A stretch of 64,000 nt of DNA from Stagonosporopsis chrysanthemi. Lineage: Eukaryota > Ascomycota > Dothideomycetes > Pleosporales > Didymellaceae. Below the pieces are notes generated by a model, which made no database searches, was not told the origin of the DNA, and saw only the letters and a list, made by a program, of their open reading frames with translations. This document shows positions 11,494 to 21,631 of the stretch, piece after piece (the stretch's first letter is position 1; the number at the start of each line of letters is the position of its first letter). The stretch spans positions 1 to 64,000 of the forward strand of contig JAFISE010000147.1 of NCBI GenBank assembly GCA_022560025.1, read 5' to 3'. The position numbers were made by a program, and so were the translations under genes.

Positions 11494-11899
11494 GGGAACT
11501 TCTTATCTGACACTGAGCAGTTCTTCTCCATCTTTATACTCGGATAAATCACACTGGATTCTGAATTCGCAGGGGCACGTTGGGAAGGTGATGGTGGTGT
11601 GACATGTGGTCAGACCATATAACGGCGCGCTCATTGGTCTGCCCTATGAGTCAAGGCTCCTATCTCTGGGATCCTGATTCATGTAGAATGAAGCATAAGT
11701 CGATAAGTGTATTGTCATTAGACCTATAAGAATAGCCACCTTAACGATATGTGCGCGCTTCATGCAGCGTCGAGACCAGTAACAAACTTCGAGTGAGTTC
11801 GATCTGGAAGGCAGGCCGCCACGTTGTCATTCATGTTGATAAGACCCGAGATGGTGTCCAGCACTTCATCCCATCTATAACCTGCGCACCAAGAATCAC
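11494..11899. other. Intergenic region upstream of the hemerythrin-like gene
   Basis: There are 406 bp between two minus-strand genes, containing the promoter of the hemerythrin-like gene and the 3' flank of the next one. No element was recognised. Confidence 0.6.
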
Positions 11900-13459
11900 C
11901 TATGCAATCCATACCTGGCTCACCGCCCAATCGCGACCACCCCATCCGTCATGGTCCCTGGGTCGAACTCGAAAAGGCTTGACTTCTTCAAAGCTTCCAA
12001 CTTTGCGTGGTTCCCACTGATCGCCGTACGCAAGACTGTAAAATCTCATACCGTACCTGGATCCATCCGTCTGGGCCGGCGTGAGAGGGCGGTCATCGCA
12101 CGGTAAAGTGAAAGCAGTACTGATGCGTAGATCCTGTGAGTTGCCAAGTCTTGCAAGTGTATCCAGAGAAGGCTCCGGCAGCTCTCTCATAAGCGCAAGG
12201 ACATCAATATCAGCGGCGTCGATATCTGTAGTGGTAGGCGCAGGCTCAGGTTTGTACGCTTGGGCTGGTGAAGGCCAGTCGAAGGGGTTGCCGACAATCA
12301 TTTGAGGCTGCTCGAAAGGGTCTTGATAGCAGGATACGTAATCATGCGCCTCGTATATCGGTGCGGCCGGCGTCCAATGCGCATCATCTGGGTAGATGTC
12401 CGCTGCTGATGGCATAGGGCCTTGATCCATACGCTTCACCCGCGATGCACGTCGTCTATTATTGGAGGAGACACGCGTATGTTGCCGATACGAAACTGAT
12501 GAAGCTGAGCTGCGGCGGTGTTGGTGCTGTAAGGCAGACGGGCCCTTAGAAGGAGATGCTTTCTCGGCAGACACTGGTACAGTAACACGGTGATGGTAAG
12601 ATATATCGACCTTGGAGACAGAACTAGTCCTCGTCTTTGCTGCATTGAGGACCGATTTTTCGGGAGACAGGAACGCAGTCGGGAGTGTGGGAGCAGGAGC
12701 GAGCGTTTGCAAAGACTTGTTCGTGTCCTGGTTCTGTAACATTTCTGCCAGGCCTTTGGCGGTTAGAGGTTTATCGAGTGCCCAGCCGATCAGCTTACCA
12801 TACAGCGCGCCGGGATGCGCCTGCGGAGCTTGAGACTTGTTAGATGTAGTTGGAGACACATCATCCTTTGAATCATCTTTTGCTGTTGGGAGACCAAGAC
12901 CCGCAGTTATTTCATTAATGTCCACCGTCGTGTGATGCGCTTGATGCTGTTGCGGCGGCAACGTAAAGGAGGGGAACGGGATCGTTTCTGCGACAGCCTC
13001 AGTGACCTGAGCTGGCTCTGGATCTGGCGGATGTGGTGCTCGAATCTCTTGGACTTCAGGATGTTCTGAACTGGTCAACGTAATCACAATCGAGGAGTGC
13101 GATCGCGACTCACCTTCTAACTTCTTCACTAAAACCTGCACTTCCGGAGAGAAGAAAACCTCCAAACGGATCGGCGCTGGAGCCAAAGGGTCGCCATGAT
13201 AGACTGAGTGCCTACCTCCGGGGCCACTGAACGGCGAATCTAGTACGTGGGTGTCAGGCTTTGCCTGAGTCAACTGGAATAAGAAGGACCTACGGTTGAA
13301 CATTGGCGCCATTGGAAATGCTGGTTTCGGAAGGCTTGCTGTCGTTGAACTTCTTCCAGTGTTAAGTGTAACGGGAGAGCCGCACCCGGGGTTAAAGGCG
13401 GCAGCTTCAGGGTTGAAGATTGTCGCTCTTTGGCGGGACTTCGAGATAGAACGTTCCAT
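11900..13459 (-). CDS. Hypothetical low-complexity protein, Ser/Pro-rich
   Basis: The start is at 13459 (MERSISKSRQRA), because the longer open frame has no ATG before it and is interrupted by a clear 5' UTR intron (13473-13544). The product is about 519 residues. It is Ser/Pro/Thr-rich and probably largely disordered, with a basic patch RRRASRVKR near the middle and a more ordered acidic/aromatic C-terminus (MRFYSLAYGDQWEPRKVGSFEEVKPFRVRP). No domain was recognised. Proteins of this composition are common lineage-specific regulators in Pezizomycotina, but no function is claimed. The C-terminal end may be altered by a last intron, since GTATGG occurs just before the stop. Confidence 0.65.
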   Translation of the reverse strand: MERSISKSRQRATIFNPEAAAFNPGCGSPVTLNTGRSSTTASLPKPAFPMAPMFNRRSFLFQLTQAKPDTHVLDSPFSGPGGRHSVYHGDPLAPAPIRLEVFFSPEVQVLVKKLEGESRSHSSIVITLTSSEHPEVQEIRAPHPPDPEPAQVTEAVAETIPFPSFTLPPQQHQAHHTTVDINEITAGLGLPTAKDDSKDDVSPTTSNKSQAPQAHPGALYGKLIGWALDKPLTAKGLAEMLQNQDTNKSLQTLAPAPTLPTAFLSPEKSVLNAAKTRTSSVSKVDISYHHRVTVPVSAEKASPSKGPSALQHQHRRSSASSVSYRQHTRVSSNNRRRASRVKRMDQGPMPSAADIYPDDAHWTPAAPIYEAHDYVSCYQDPFEQPQMIVGNPFDWPSPAQAYKPEPAPTTTDIDAADIDVLALMRELPEPSLDTLARLGNSQDLRISTAFTLPCDDRPLTPAQTDGSRYGMRFYSLAYGDQWEPRKVGSFEEVKPFRVRPRDHDGWGGRDWAVSQVWIA

Positions 13460-13472
13460 AATGTTGAGGTTA

Positions 13473-13555
13473 CTGTACGCAGGGGTTAGTGATCGCTCCG
13501 AAGACTCATGGGTTACCACAAGCGCTGTGTGCCGGTGAACTTACGCTCAGTCCAT
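13473..13555 (-). promoter_or_regulatory. 5' UTR intron and three-codon upstream ORF
   Basis: On the minus strand the leader contains ATG GAC TGA (13555-13547) immediately before a consensus donor GTAAGT (13544). The intron runs to 13473, with branch CACTAAC and acceptor TACAG, 13 bases ahead of the proposed start codon. A minimal uORF so close to a splice site could affect start-codon choice; that role is inference. Confidence 0.6.
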
Positions 13556-14089
13556 ATTCTTGCTGTTTAGATGAGGGGGAGGGCGTACGAACTTGGTACA
13601 GGCTCAAGATCGTGTTAGACTTGATTGGTGTGACTTTGGAAGTGCGGCGAGGGGAGATCGGGGCATGAGCTCAGTGATATAAAGCTCGGCGCTGAGGGAG
13701 GCGGTGACAAGTAAGTCTATTGAACAATAGCTAGACACTCGAGGTGAAGCTGCCGGTCACCTGAATTGACGACACCCATTAGCGCATTATTGATCCGAAG
13801 GTGAAAGCAGACTCACTACCGATGCAGCAGCAAACAGGCGCTGGGGCTTATTGGCTCTATTGAGGATGGCTTGAATCGTGCGAACTGCTGATTATCTGGT
13901 TGGGCACACCTGACTATAAGAGAACTGGTTGATTAAGTCTTTTACTGTTGTGGTCGCTATTAGCAGTACAGCTTGCTTTCACTCACTTTGTCGTTGACAT
14001 CATCCGCAGAAGCAACGTCGCACGAGCGTCTTCAAAGACTACGCCCACCTACCTGCGAGCTCTTGTCCTACTCAACTCACCATTTCGAA
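13556..14089. other. Divergent intergenic region
   Basis: There are 534 bp between the start regions of two divergently transcribed genes. It has pyrimidine- and GA-rich stretches but no element I can name. The plus-strand open frame extends upstream of the next gene only through TTG codons. Confidence 0.6.
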
Positions 14090-15190
14090 ATGTATAACAT
14101 GCGTTTCGACCATCCGGAGAAGATCGCCAGCAGATGCAAACACACCATACATCCTTCGTCATCCTCACACACTCCCCTGTGTCCGCAATGTACCGTCTCA
14201 GCAGCTGAAGGGGACCTTGAGCGAGTTCGGAGGACGTTCGAGGCCGAAGGTGGACCAGGAGCCCCTGCTTATATGCGCGACCATGCGTGGAATGTAGCGC
14301 GCCTTCGCCATACCGTGAGGACTTCCCGGGCCAACAGGGTGATGCAGGTCGAATGGCTGCGCCGTGAGCGACAAAAAGTATGGGAAGAAGCGCATCAACA
14401 ACATCTGCTCACGGCTGGCAACGAGAAATACCAAACGAGTTGCGTGGTTTGTGACGCAACGAAGAACCTTTGTCTACCATATACAAAGCTTGTCCAGTCT
14501 CTCGCGACGGCGTGGTGGGAGCGAGAAAGCGCGCTTGTGGCTAGCCAGGACCCCATACCTAGGTCTTTTTTACAACTGAAGACGAACAAGAAGGACATCG
14601 CAAGCCCACGATCGAAGCTGCCTTCATATCTGCACGACTTCATACAGAGCTATCGAGAGATGAGGTCCGTCTCTGTCTGCCAAAGACGGGCATGGGAAGA
14701 TCGCTGCAAACTCGATAGAGCCGTTCGTCGAAAATATGACCTGTCCGACGACTACGAAATTGATCCCGAGATCCTAGCTTTCCCAATCCCAGCTTCACAT
14801 GCTAAACACCACCACAGAGAAACCCAGAGCGGCTTGAGTGCCGGCGAGCATCGTGCCAATCGGCACAGGCGGCGGGTAGAAGGTTACAAGCCGTCTCGTA
14901 GTTCGCTCGCTGTTTCAGAGTTGGCTGAAAACATTACACTGGACGCCACGGAGCTTGAGAGGTTGAGGCTGGCAGAGGAAGCCGCAGAGGTACGACGGAT
15001 GGAGAATCTTGTTGCAACTGAGGTGGGTTACTTGTATCTTATTGGGAATGCTGGTCTCCTTGAGAAGTGGAAAGATGACTTGGAGCAGAGTAATCTGTCT
15101 CTAATCTATCGAAAGTATGAGCAGGGCTTAGAGACGGTCCAGATGGGCGAGGACTGTGGTGTAGCAGAAGAAGAAGAGGAGGAGCTATGA
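14090..15190 (+). CDS. Hypothetical protein with acidic C-terminus
   Basis: The first in-frame ATG is at 14090 (MYNMRFDHPEKIAS), giving 366 residues. The frame is open further upstream but only from a TTG. A CxxC-type pair occurs near the N-terminus (CPQC) and another later (CVVC), with isolated Cys (CKHTIH) that might form a metal site. The middle is charged and helical (VEWLRRERQKVWEEAHQQH), the 280-300 region is His/Arg-rich, and the last residues are poly-glutamate. There is no intron. I do not recognise the family. It ends 134 bp before the second transposon island. Confidence 0.65.
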   Translation: MYNMRFDHPEKIASRCKHTIHPSSSSHTPLCPQCTVSAAEGDLERVRRTFEAEGGPGAPAYMRDHAWNVARLRHTVRTSRANRVMQVEWLRRERQKVWEEAHQQHLLTAGNEKYQTSCVVCDATKNLCLPYTKLVQSLATAWWERESALVASQDPIPRSFLQLKTNKKDIASPRSKLPSYLHDFIQSYREMRSVSVCQRRAWEDRCKLDRAVRRKYDLSDDYEIDPEILAFPIPASHAKHHHRETQSGLSAGEHRANRHRRRVEGYKPSRSSLAVSELAENITLDATELERLRLAEEAAEVRRMENLVATEVGYLYLIGNAGLLEKWKDDLEQSNLSLIYRKYEQGLETVQMGEDCGVAEEEEEEL

Positions 15191-15324
15191 ATCATGATCT
15201 GTAGTAACAGCAAGGCTGCAGTTGACAAGCTGGGGGTCCATGAATCCAGTGACACGCATATGTGGACGAGAGCCTCAAGATGAAGTGATGCAGAGGACTG
15301 ATCGTGATATCGTTGAGAGGGTTA

Positions 15325-15378
15325 CCGTGTCTGTGCGCGTGACGCCCGGATTCGCGTGACGCCCGATCACCAAAACAA
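15325..15378 (+). repeat. Left terminal inverted repeat of the pogo-like element
   Basis: It starts CCGTGTCTGTGCGCGTGACG after TA. It contains the unit GCGTGACGCCCG twice (15337-15348 and 15353-15364), a possible transposase-binding repeat. It pairs with 29723-29776 and in part with 10218-10240. It escaped the C-to-T decay that affects sequence a hundred bases further in. Confidence 0.7.
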
Positions 15379-15412
15379 GCATCTATCTTCAACGCGTCAT
15401 AACTCAACAACC

Positions 15413-16035
15413 ATGGCACCTATTGATGATGCTCTTGCAGCAATTGAAGCGCTGGAACTAGGAGAGAAACTTGCGTATTAAAAAATTGCTAATCAGTTTA
15501 TTGTTAATTGCTTAACGCTATCGCAGAGACACAGGGGCGTTTAGGCACCTCTAGAGGTTAGGAACCTTAACTAGCAAAAGCTTACTCTACAACAAGAAGC
15601 AGAGCTTATAAAATATATAGAAGAGCTTACTGCTTGTTATATACCTTCTATAAGAGAGATAGTATAGAATTTTGTATTATCTGTAGCTAAGAAACGTATA
15701 AGCAAGAGCTAGGTTACTTAGCTTATTAACTACTACTCTATCTATCTTATCTCTTAATACTTAATAGGTATAGATACTAATTACTACAATGCTAATTTTT
15801 ATCTAAAGTATAAGCTATACTTTAATCTATTATAAGATAAGATTACTAAATATAGAGTTAATAGCTACTATATAAATAATATAGATAAAAAAGCTTTATT
15901 ATTAGAATTACTACTAAGATAAAATATATATTTAGTAAGTAGATATAAGAAAAATAAAAGATTATAGTATTACCTTAAGATAGTAGTTCTACCTAGATTA
16001 TACTACTAGCCTGTATATATAGTAATAAAGTAGTA
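15413..16035 (+). pseudogene. pogo/Fot1-like transposase, N-terminal half, RIP-disabled and interrupted
   Basis: The ATG at 15413 opens MAPIDDALAAIEALELGEKL, the typical start of fungal pogo-type transposases (helix-turn-helix/CENP-B-like N-terminus). It continues with TLSQRHRG and QQEAELIKYIEELT. The first stop is a CAA-to-TAA change at about 15479, and more Gln/Trp-derived stops follow. After a small frame slip near 15890 the catalytic-core start can still be read (KIIVLP*DSSST, LLACIYSN). At about 16035 the sequence changes to gypsy RNase H. The rest of the gene is missing here; a C-terminal tail is at 21440-21628. Confidence 0.75.
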
Positions 16036-18220
16036 CTACTATCTTAACTTTATACTACTTTAACCTAGACCTTAAAACAAAGCTTAAGACTATTATATTA
16101 AATAAAGTAGTAACTAGTATTATATCTTAGAAACACGCAGACAACTACTAGTACCTTATAGCATTCTATAGCTGTTCTCTATTAGGTTTAGAGCTTAACT
16201 AAAAGATCTATAATAAAAAGCTCTTTGCTATCTTCTAAGCTTTTAATAAGTAGAAAGCAGAGCTATTATCTATACTAAATTAGATCTAAGTCTACTTTAA
16301 ATACTGTTCTCTAGAATATTTTATAACTACTAAGGTCTTAAATACTTAATAAGCTAAGTAGGCAGAGGTACTTACTTTGTTAAACTTCTAAATTAAGTAC
16401 ACCTCTAGAAAGAATAACAAGAGAGCTAATATCTTTAGTTAAAGAAAGTAAGACCTAGCTAACTTTAAGTTAGCTTAGGAAGAAAATTACTTCTAGGTAA
16501 TACTAAGACTTTATTAGCTTTATAGTTATATTAACTTTAACTTTGCCTAGGTCTACTTTTTATATTCTTTAGTCTCTGCTATTTGCATGTTGCAACTTAA
16601 GATATAGTTAGACTTATTAAAGCTAGTTAAAGCTATACTATAACATAATTACTAAGCTTTTAAAAAAGAGTATAAATTGCTAGTCTCTAGCTATTAAATC
16701 TATAATAGTCTACTTCTATACTAAGATTATCTATATATAGTCTTAGACTTAGTGCTGTATACTTGCTTTATCTAAAAAGCTTATAACTAAGTATCTACTA
16801 CTTACCTAAGTTTAAAGAAAACCTACTAGCTACTATCTTAATAGTATTACTAGCAAGGTATAAGCACTAGCTGTAAACAATATATATAAAAATATATCTC
16901 TTATTACTATAGTTATTTAAAATAAACTTAATACTATAAGTATCTCTACTTATTACTTATCTCTTATTAACCTATATAGTACTTATATATAGATTTTAAG
17001 GATTTTCTAATAGACAAGGCTAGGTATAATTAAATACTTATTATTATTAACTATTTAATAAAGAAGGTAATTACTATTTTATACTATAAGATAATAACTA
17101 TATAAAAAATAGCGTCTTTATTTAATAACTCTATTGTTTTAGTTATACTTCTAAATTAATAGTGTCTAATTAAAGACTCTAGTTTGTGTCTTGTTTCTAG
17201 TCTAAGTTCTATTAGATTATTAGTATTAAAGTTAAGCTTTCTACTACTTACTAGAAGAAAGCTAATAGCAAAACAAATATTATAATTAAGTATATTAACT
17301 AGTAGCTATAACTATTTATAATATACTATTAAGATAACTAGTTTAAAATACTACTACTTATTAATTATATATAGCTTACTTTACCTTATTCTAGTATTAA
17401 AGTAACTTTCTATTAAGTATTATTTAGAAGTAAACCTAGACAGAGCTAGTAGTAAAATAGACTTAATATAGATATAACTCTTTGTAACAACCTAAACTAC
17501 TAAGATATACTTGCCCTAGCAACCTATATATACTAAGCTTAGAAAGTAGCTAAAGAGAATATAAAAAAGGCATAGCTACAAAAAGACCTACTAAAAATAA
17601 GCACTGTAGTCTAATTAACTAAGTAGTAAGTAATAAAGTATACTTATTAACAAAGAACCTAGCTATAAAGTATCCTAGCTAAAAGCTATCTAACTTCTAG
17701 AAAAGTCTATTTAAAGTCTTTAAACAAGTTAGTTATTTATAGTGTTTAAAACTTTCTTCTAGCTTATAAATCTATAATGTCTTTGCTCTAGATATACTCT
17801 GTTAAGACTTAGCAGACTTTTTCTCTAGATAGAAAGCTTTAAAACTCTTAGGTATCTTAATTTAAAGAGTTAAAGAATTAGAAGTATAAGAGATACTTAA
17901 ATTAAGCTAGTCTAATAATACTTAAAGTACTATATAAGTTAGCTAAGATATAACTCTAACTTTACCTAGTACCTAGTAAAAAACTTTAAGACTACTTTTT
18001 ATAAGCTAAAAGTGTTTTATATTAAGTACTTACAGTAACTAGGTCCTTTAAGGTAGTTACCTAATTAGATTAAAGTATAAAATTAGACAAGTAAGTTAAG
18101 AAATAAGTATATCCTAGTATTAAAAAAAGCAAAGAAAACTATACTATACTAAATCTCTTTTAACCTAGATAAGAAAATAAAGAAAACTCTACTCTACTAT
18201 ATATATAGTAATTAGGCTAG

Positions 18221-18861
18221 TGTTAGAACTTAGCCTAAGCTGCTAAGCTAAACAAGTACTAAAAAAGTTAACAGTACTAATAGACTATAAGTATAGGCTT
18301 AGAGTAGTACTATATTATTACTATTAGCCTAGCTAGAGTCTAACAGTCTAGGGCCTAATAGCTAAGGCCTAATAATATCTCTCTTCTTAGAAAGTGCCTA
18401 ACCTAGGTACTTAATACTAGGCTTTCTAGCAGCTAGCAGCTACAGCTAGGCTATACTAGCCTAAAAGCGCCTTAGCTACTTATATATAAACTACTTACAT
18501 AAGTAAGCTAGCTCTTAGCTAAACCTAGACCTATAAAAGCAAAGTAAAAGCTTAGAAGTAGTTATATAACTCTACTTAGACCTTAGGTTATTTAGTAGTA
18601 GCTTAGAAGTAGTTACTTATCTCTTTACTTAGGTAAGCTTAGAAGCTACTGCAGTGTAGCAGTATATCTTTTTATCTTACTTAGAATTAAACTTATACTA
18701 TAAGAGCAGTCTGTAAGTACTTTATTAGAACCTAGCCTAAGCTGCTAAGATAAATAAGTACTAAAAAAGTTAAAAGTACTTATAGACTATAAGTATAAGC
18801 TTAGAGTAGTACTATATTTTTACTATTAGCTTAGCTAGAGTCTAACAGCTAGGACCTAACA
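18221..18861 (+). mobile_element. TRIM-like miniature LTR element, copy 2, nested in gypsy
   Basis: The left LTR is 18221-18374 (154 bp). The right LTR is 18723-18861 (139 bp, about 15 bp deleted near its end). GCTAG at 18216-18220 and 18862-18866 is the target duplication. The uninterrupted target can be read in the other gypsy copies: ATTAGGCTACACCTTTAC at about 7422 and, on the minus strand, near 23727. This shows directly that the 641-bp unit is a real insertion after the gypsy family had spread. Confidence 0.85.
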
Positions 18862-18879
18862 GCTAGGCCTTTACTAACA

Positions 18880-19400
18880 TTGCTTATCTTATCTCTAGTA
18901 TTGTCTAAAAGAGTATCTAAATTAGCTAATACTTTTTTAGCTACTAACTTCTTTAAGCTTATACTCTTAGTGCACTGTTATAAAGCCTTAACTACTAGAG
19001 CCTGTAGAGATACTAATACCTACCTAAGCTTTACTACTTTTTCTTACAAAGACCTTACTTATATAGTAAGTACTTTTATTACTTCTATTAAAACCTAATT
19101 AGTAATAGGCTAGATATAGTACTAATAAAGTAATATATTAACAGCTAATACTTCTTTAAGCTATATAGTTACTACTTATACTATACTTGTTAAGGTATAG
19201 GCTAATTAATAGAGGTTATCTTAAGCAGTCTTACAAACAGCCTGTATAGCTACTAGCTCTAGCTCTTCTAACTCTCTATTTTTCTTTACTTTAGCTTCTT
19301 TCTATATAACAAAGTTACTCTAAAAAGTATAATACTTAGGTCTAATATAAATTAGTACTTATATAAAAGTTAGCCTAAGAACTAATAAAAGAAGAGTAAT
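18880..19400 (-). pseudogene. Antisense coding relic in the gypsy 3' region (copy 2)
   Basis: It is homologous to 7430-7930 and the reverse of 23240-23732. The TRIM at 18221-18861 inserted at its last codons. Gln/Trp stops only, as in the other copies. Function unknown. Confidence 0.5.
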
Positions 19401-20075
19401 AGTAATTAAACTAAACAATACTTTTTATTTTAAAGTGTATTATAAGTATACTTTAATAATAATACTTTGTTAAAAGTACATACTACTATGTTCTTTTATA
19501 TAAAGGCTTAAATAAAACAAAAGTAGATAACTTAATAGGCTACTATAAGAGTGCTAAAAGAGATAAGTATTAGCTTAGTAATTAAAGAACAAGCCTAGTA
19601 ATAGTTAGTAGTAATTAGATAAAGTTATTTAAAGTACTTATAATAAGAATTAGTGTCTGTTAGAGAATAGAAACAAGTAGAGTACGCGTTGTTTACTTAA
19701 GAAGCATATTATAAGCAATTTAACCTAATTAGGAAGTAGATTAAATATATTTCTAAAGTTACTATAACTTTAGTAAAAGCTACCTTTCTATAGCATAGGC
19801 TTTTACAATAGCTATAAGCCTAGTAATAATCTAATTTGCCTAGTTATTATTACTAAGAAGCTTGCTTAGGACAGATAAGTACAAAGTAGCTAGTATAGGT
19901 TATACAGCAAAACCTAAATAGAAGTTAATAATAGTAAAGAATAACTAGAGTCTTAGAATAAATAACAGTTAGATATATTCTATACTCTTTTAAAGTTTAA
20001 ACCTTTATAGTATAAGAATTTTTTCCTTATAATTTTATAGAGTTAGAAACAATCTGCTTATAAAGAGAAAGGTAA

Positions 20076-20342
20076 TATAAGAACAAGCCTAGTTCTTTAA
20101 GCTTACTTTACGCTACCTAACTTAGATCTGTCTTCTAACTACTTTTTAGTACAGTCTTCTCTAAGCTTCTAAATATAAGAAAAAAAGTCTATATAGAGTT
20201 TAGATAGATAGTTTTAAAGTATTCTTTTATACAAGACTTATAAGAATAGAGATCTAGTCTTATAGTTTGTCTTAGTGCTTCTATATACTTTGTAGCAGAT
20301 ACCTATACCTTTTAGACTCTTTTAGTATTCTGCGTCGCTATT
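20076..20342 (+). repeat. gypsy-family 3' LTR
   Basis: It begins TATAAGAACAAGCC after the purine tract AAAGAGAAAGG. It carries an internal deletion of about 10 bp relative to the 278-bp copies, and its 3' boundary is uncertain by a few bases. Confidence 0.65.
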
Positions 20343-21631
20343 TACTTCTAGAAAGATCTAGCTTATTGTAAAGCTAGTCTTATTAAAGTTATAGGTATTA
20401 TTATTTTAGATACTATACTTAGCTTTAAAATTAGCTACTAGACTAATCTTACTCTATACAACTTCTAAATCTTTGTAAAGAGCTTACTTATAGCTGTACT
20501 TGTAATTTAACTTTACTTTAAGCTCTAGTTAATACTTAATAAATATACTAGGCTACTTTATACTAATAGAGCCTAGATTGTGCTTAATACGCAGAGAATT
20601 AGCTATAGCAGCTATATCTACTAGCTAGGGGCTAAATCTTTATGTGTCTAGCTTAAGAATATATTTAATAATTACTTAGTTTTTATTATTATCTAGCTTT
20701 TATAAGTTAGCTATAGAATTAGTATATAAAGAATATCTTGTATATAATATACTTAGTGTACTCTAAAGCACTTTATAGATAGCTGTAGTATATTGCTAAG
20801 TAAGATTTGTGTCTTATTTAAGAGCTTAAAGCGCAAGCTATATTTAGGCTTCTTTTAACGCGTTAATATTAGGTTATTGTTAAGGTATTAGTATATAGAA
20901 GTTACTTTAGTAAAAGCTTAGTAATAGTAATTAGCTTGCTTGTTTATTAACTTGCTAACAGAGTACGTTAATAATAAGATAATAATTATTTAGTATATAC
21001 TTAAGCTAAATATATAAAGAATTAGTTTCTAGCTAGTATATAAAGCTACTATAGCTAGACTAGCAAATAGGTCTTTATATTAAGATCTTAGAATCTATAA
21101 TATCTCTATAGGCTTATACTTAGTTTAAATAATTAGTCGCTTAAATTATAGACTTAACTTAGGTCTATTTTTTGCATATATAAGAACTTTAGCTATTTCT
21201 TTTTGCTAGCTAGATATTTTAGATTAGAGCTAATTATAAAGACTTATCTCTTAGCAGCCTAGGTTATAAAATAACTTTTTTTCTGTTAGACTGTTATATA
21301 TAATTCCTATATATAAAATAGAACTCTTAATTATATAAACAATCTTTAAAATTAGCTTTAAACTAACAGAGCTATTGTAAATTTAAGATCTTAATAAAGA
21401 GACTTATTTGCAAGCTTATACTTTACTATAAGATAAAGTACTTTAAAGAAGTTCTTACAACTTAGAAGAAGTATAGAAAGAAAAGCAAACTTCTAAACTT
21501 CTAAGAATCTAAAGAGTATTAAAAAAATATAGTATTTTACTCTCTTTATAGAATTAATAAAGTATATTAGTATAAGTAAGTAAAATAAGAAGAAGCAAAG
21601 ATAGAAGAGGCTAGAAAAGTAAAAGTAAAAC
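20343..21631 (+). repeat. AT-rich repeat region ending in a pogo-like transposase tail
   Basis: The first about 700 bp match 8916-9457 and, inverted, 5490-5859. Around 20590-20640 and 21035-21060 there are mutually inverted AT-rich motifs (AATTAGCTATAGCAGC and the reverse type). The last about 200 bp carry a transposase-like C-terminus (separate entry). The rest has no assignable content. Confidence 0.5.
21440..21628 (+). pseudogene. pogo-like transposase C-terminal tail
   Basis: One frame reads through Gln/Trp-type stops as KKYRKKSKLL, then FYSLYRINKVY*YK*VK*EE and AKIEEARKVKVK. Basic patches followed by an EEAKIEEARK tail are typical of the C-terminus of fungal pogo/Fot1 transposases. It may be the far part of the gene that starts at 15413. 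It is cut by the TRIM at 21632. Confidence 0.5.

Larger units (their letters stand above)
16036..20342 (+). mobile_element. 5'-truncated RIP-mutated gypsy element inserted in the pogo gene
   Basis: From the left it reads as gypsy RNase H (about 16120-16400; FYSCSLLGLELN*KIYNKKL and SLEYFITTKVLN are recognisable) and then integrase (16740-17450). A 3' region with the antisense relic follows, interrupted by a TRIM at 18221-18861, then a purine tract and the 3' LTR (20076-20342). RT, protease and gag are absent. It is co-linear with 5906-8915 and with the minus strand of the complete copy. It is non-functional. Confidence 0.75.

Noticed and set aside
13973..14089. Upstream extension of the 14090 gene
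   Set aside because: The frame is open only from a TTG. Nuclear fungal genes start at ATG, so 14090 was used.
15192..15419. 75-codon minus-strand open frame
   Set aside because: It lies antisense to the pogo terminus and transposase start.
18880..19098. Second Leu-rich plus-strand open frame in AT-rich DNA
   Set aside because: Shadow of the antisense relic, as above.
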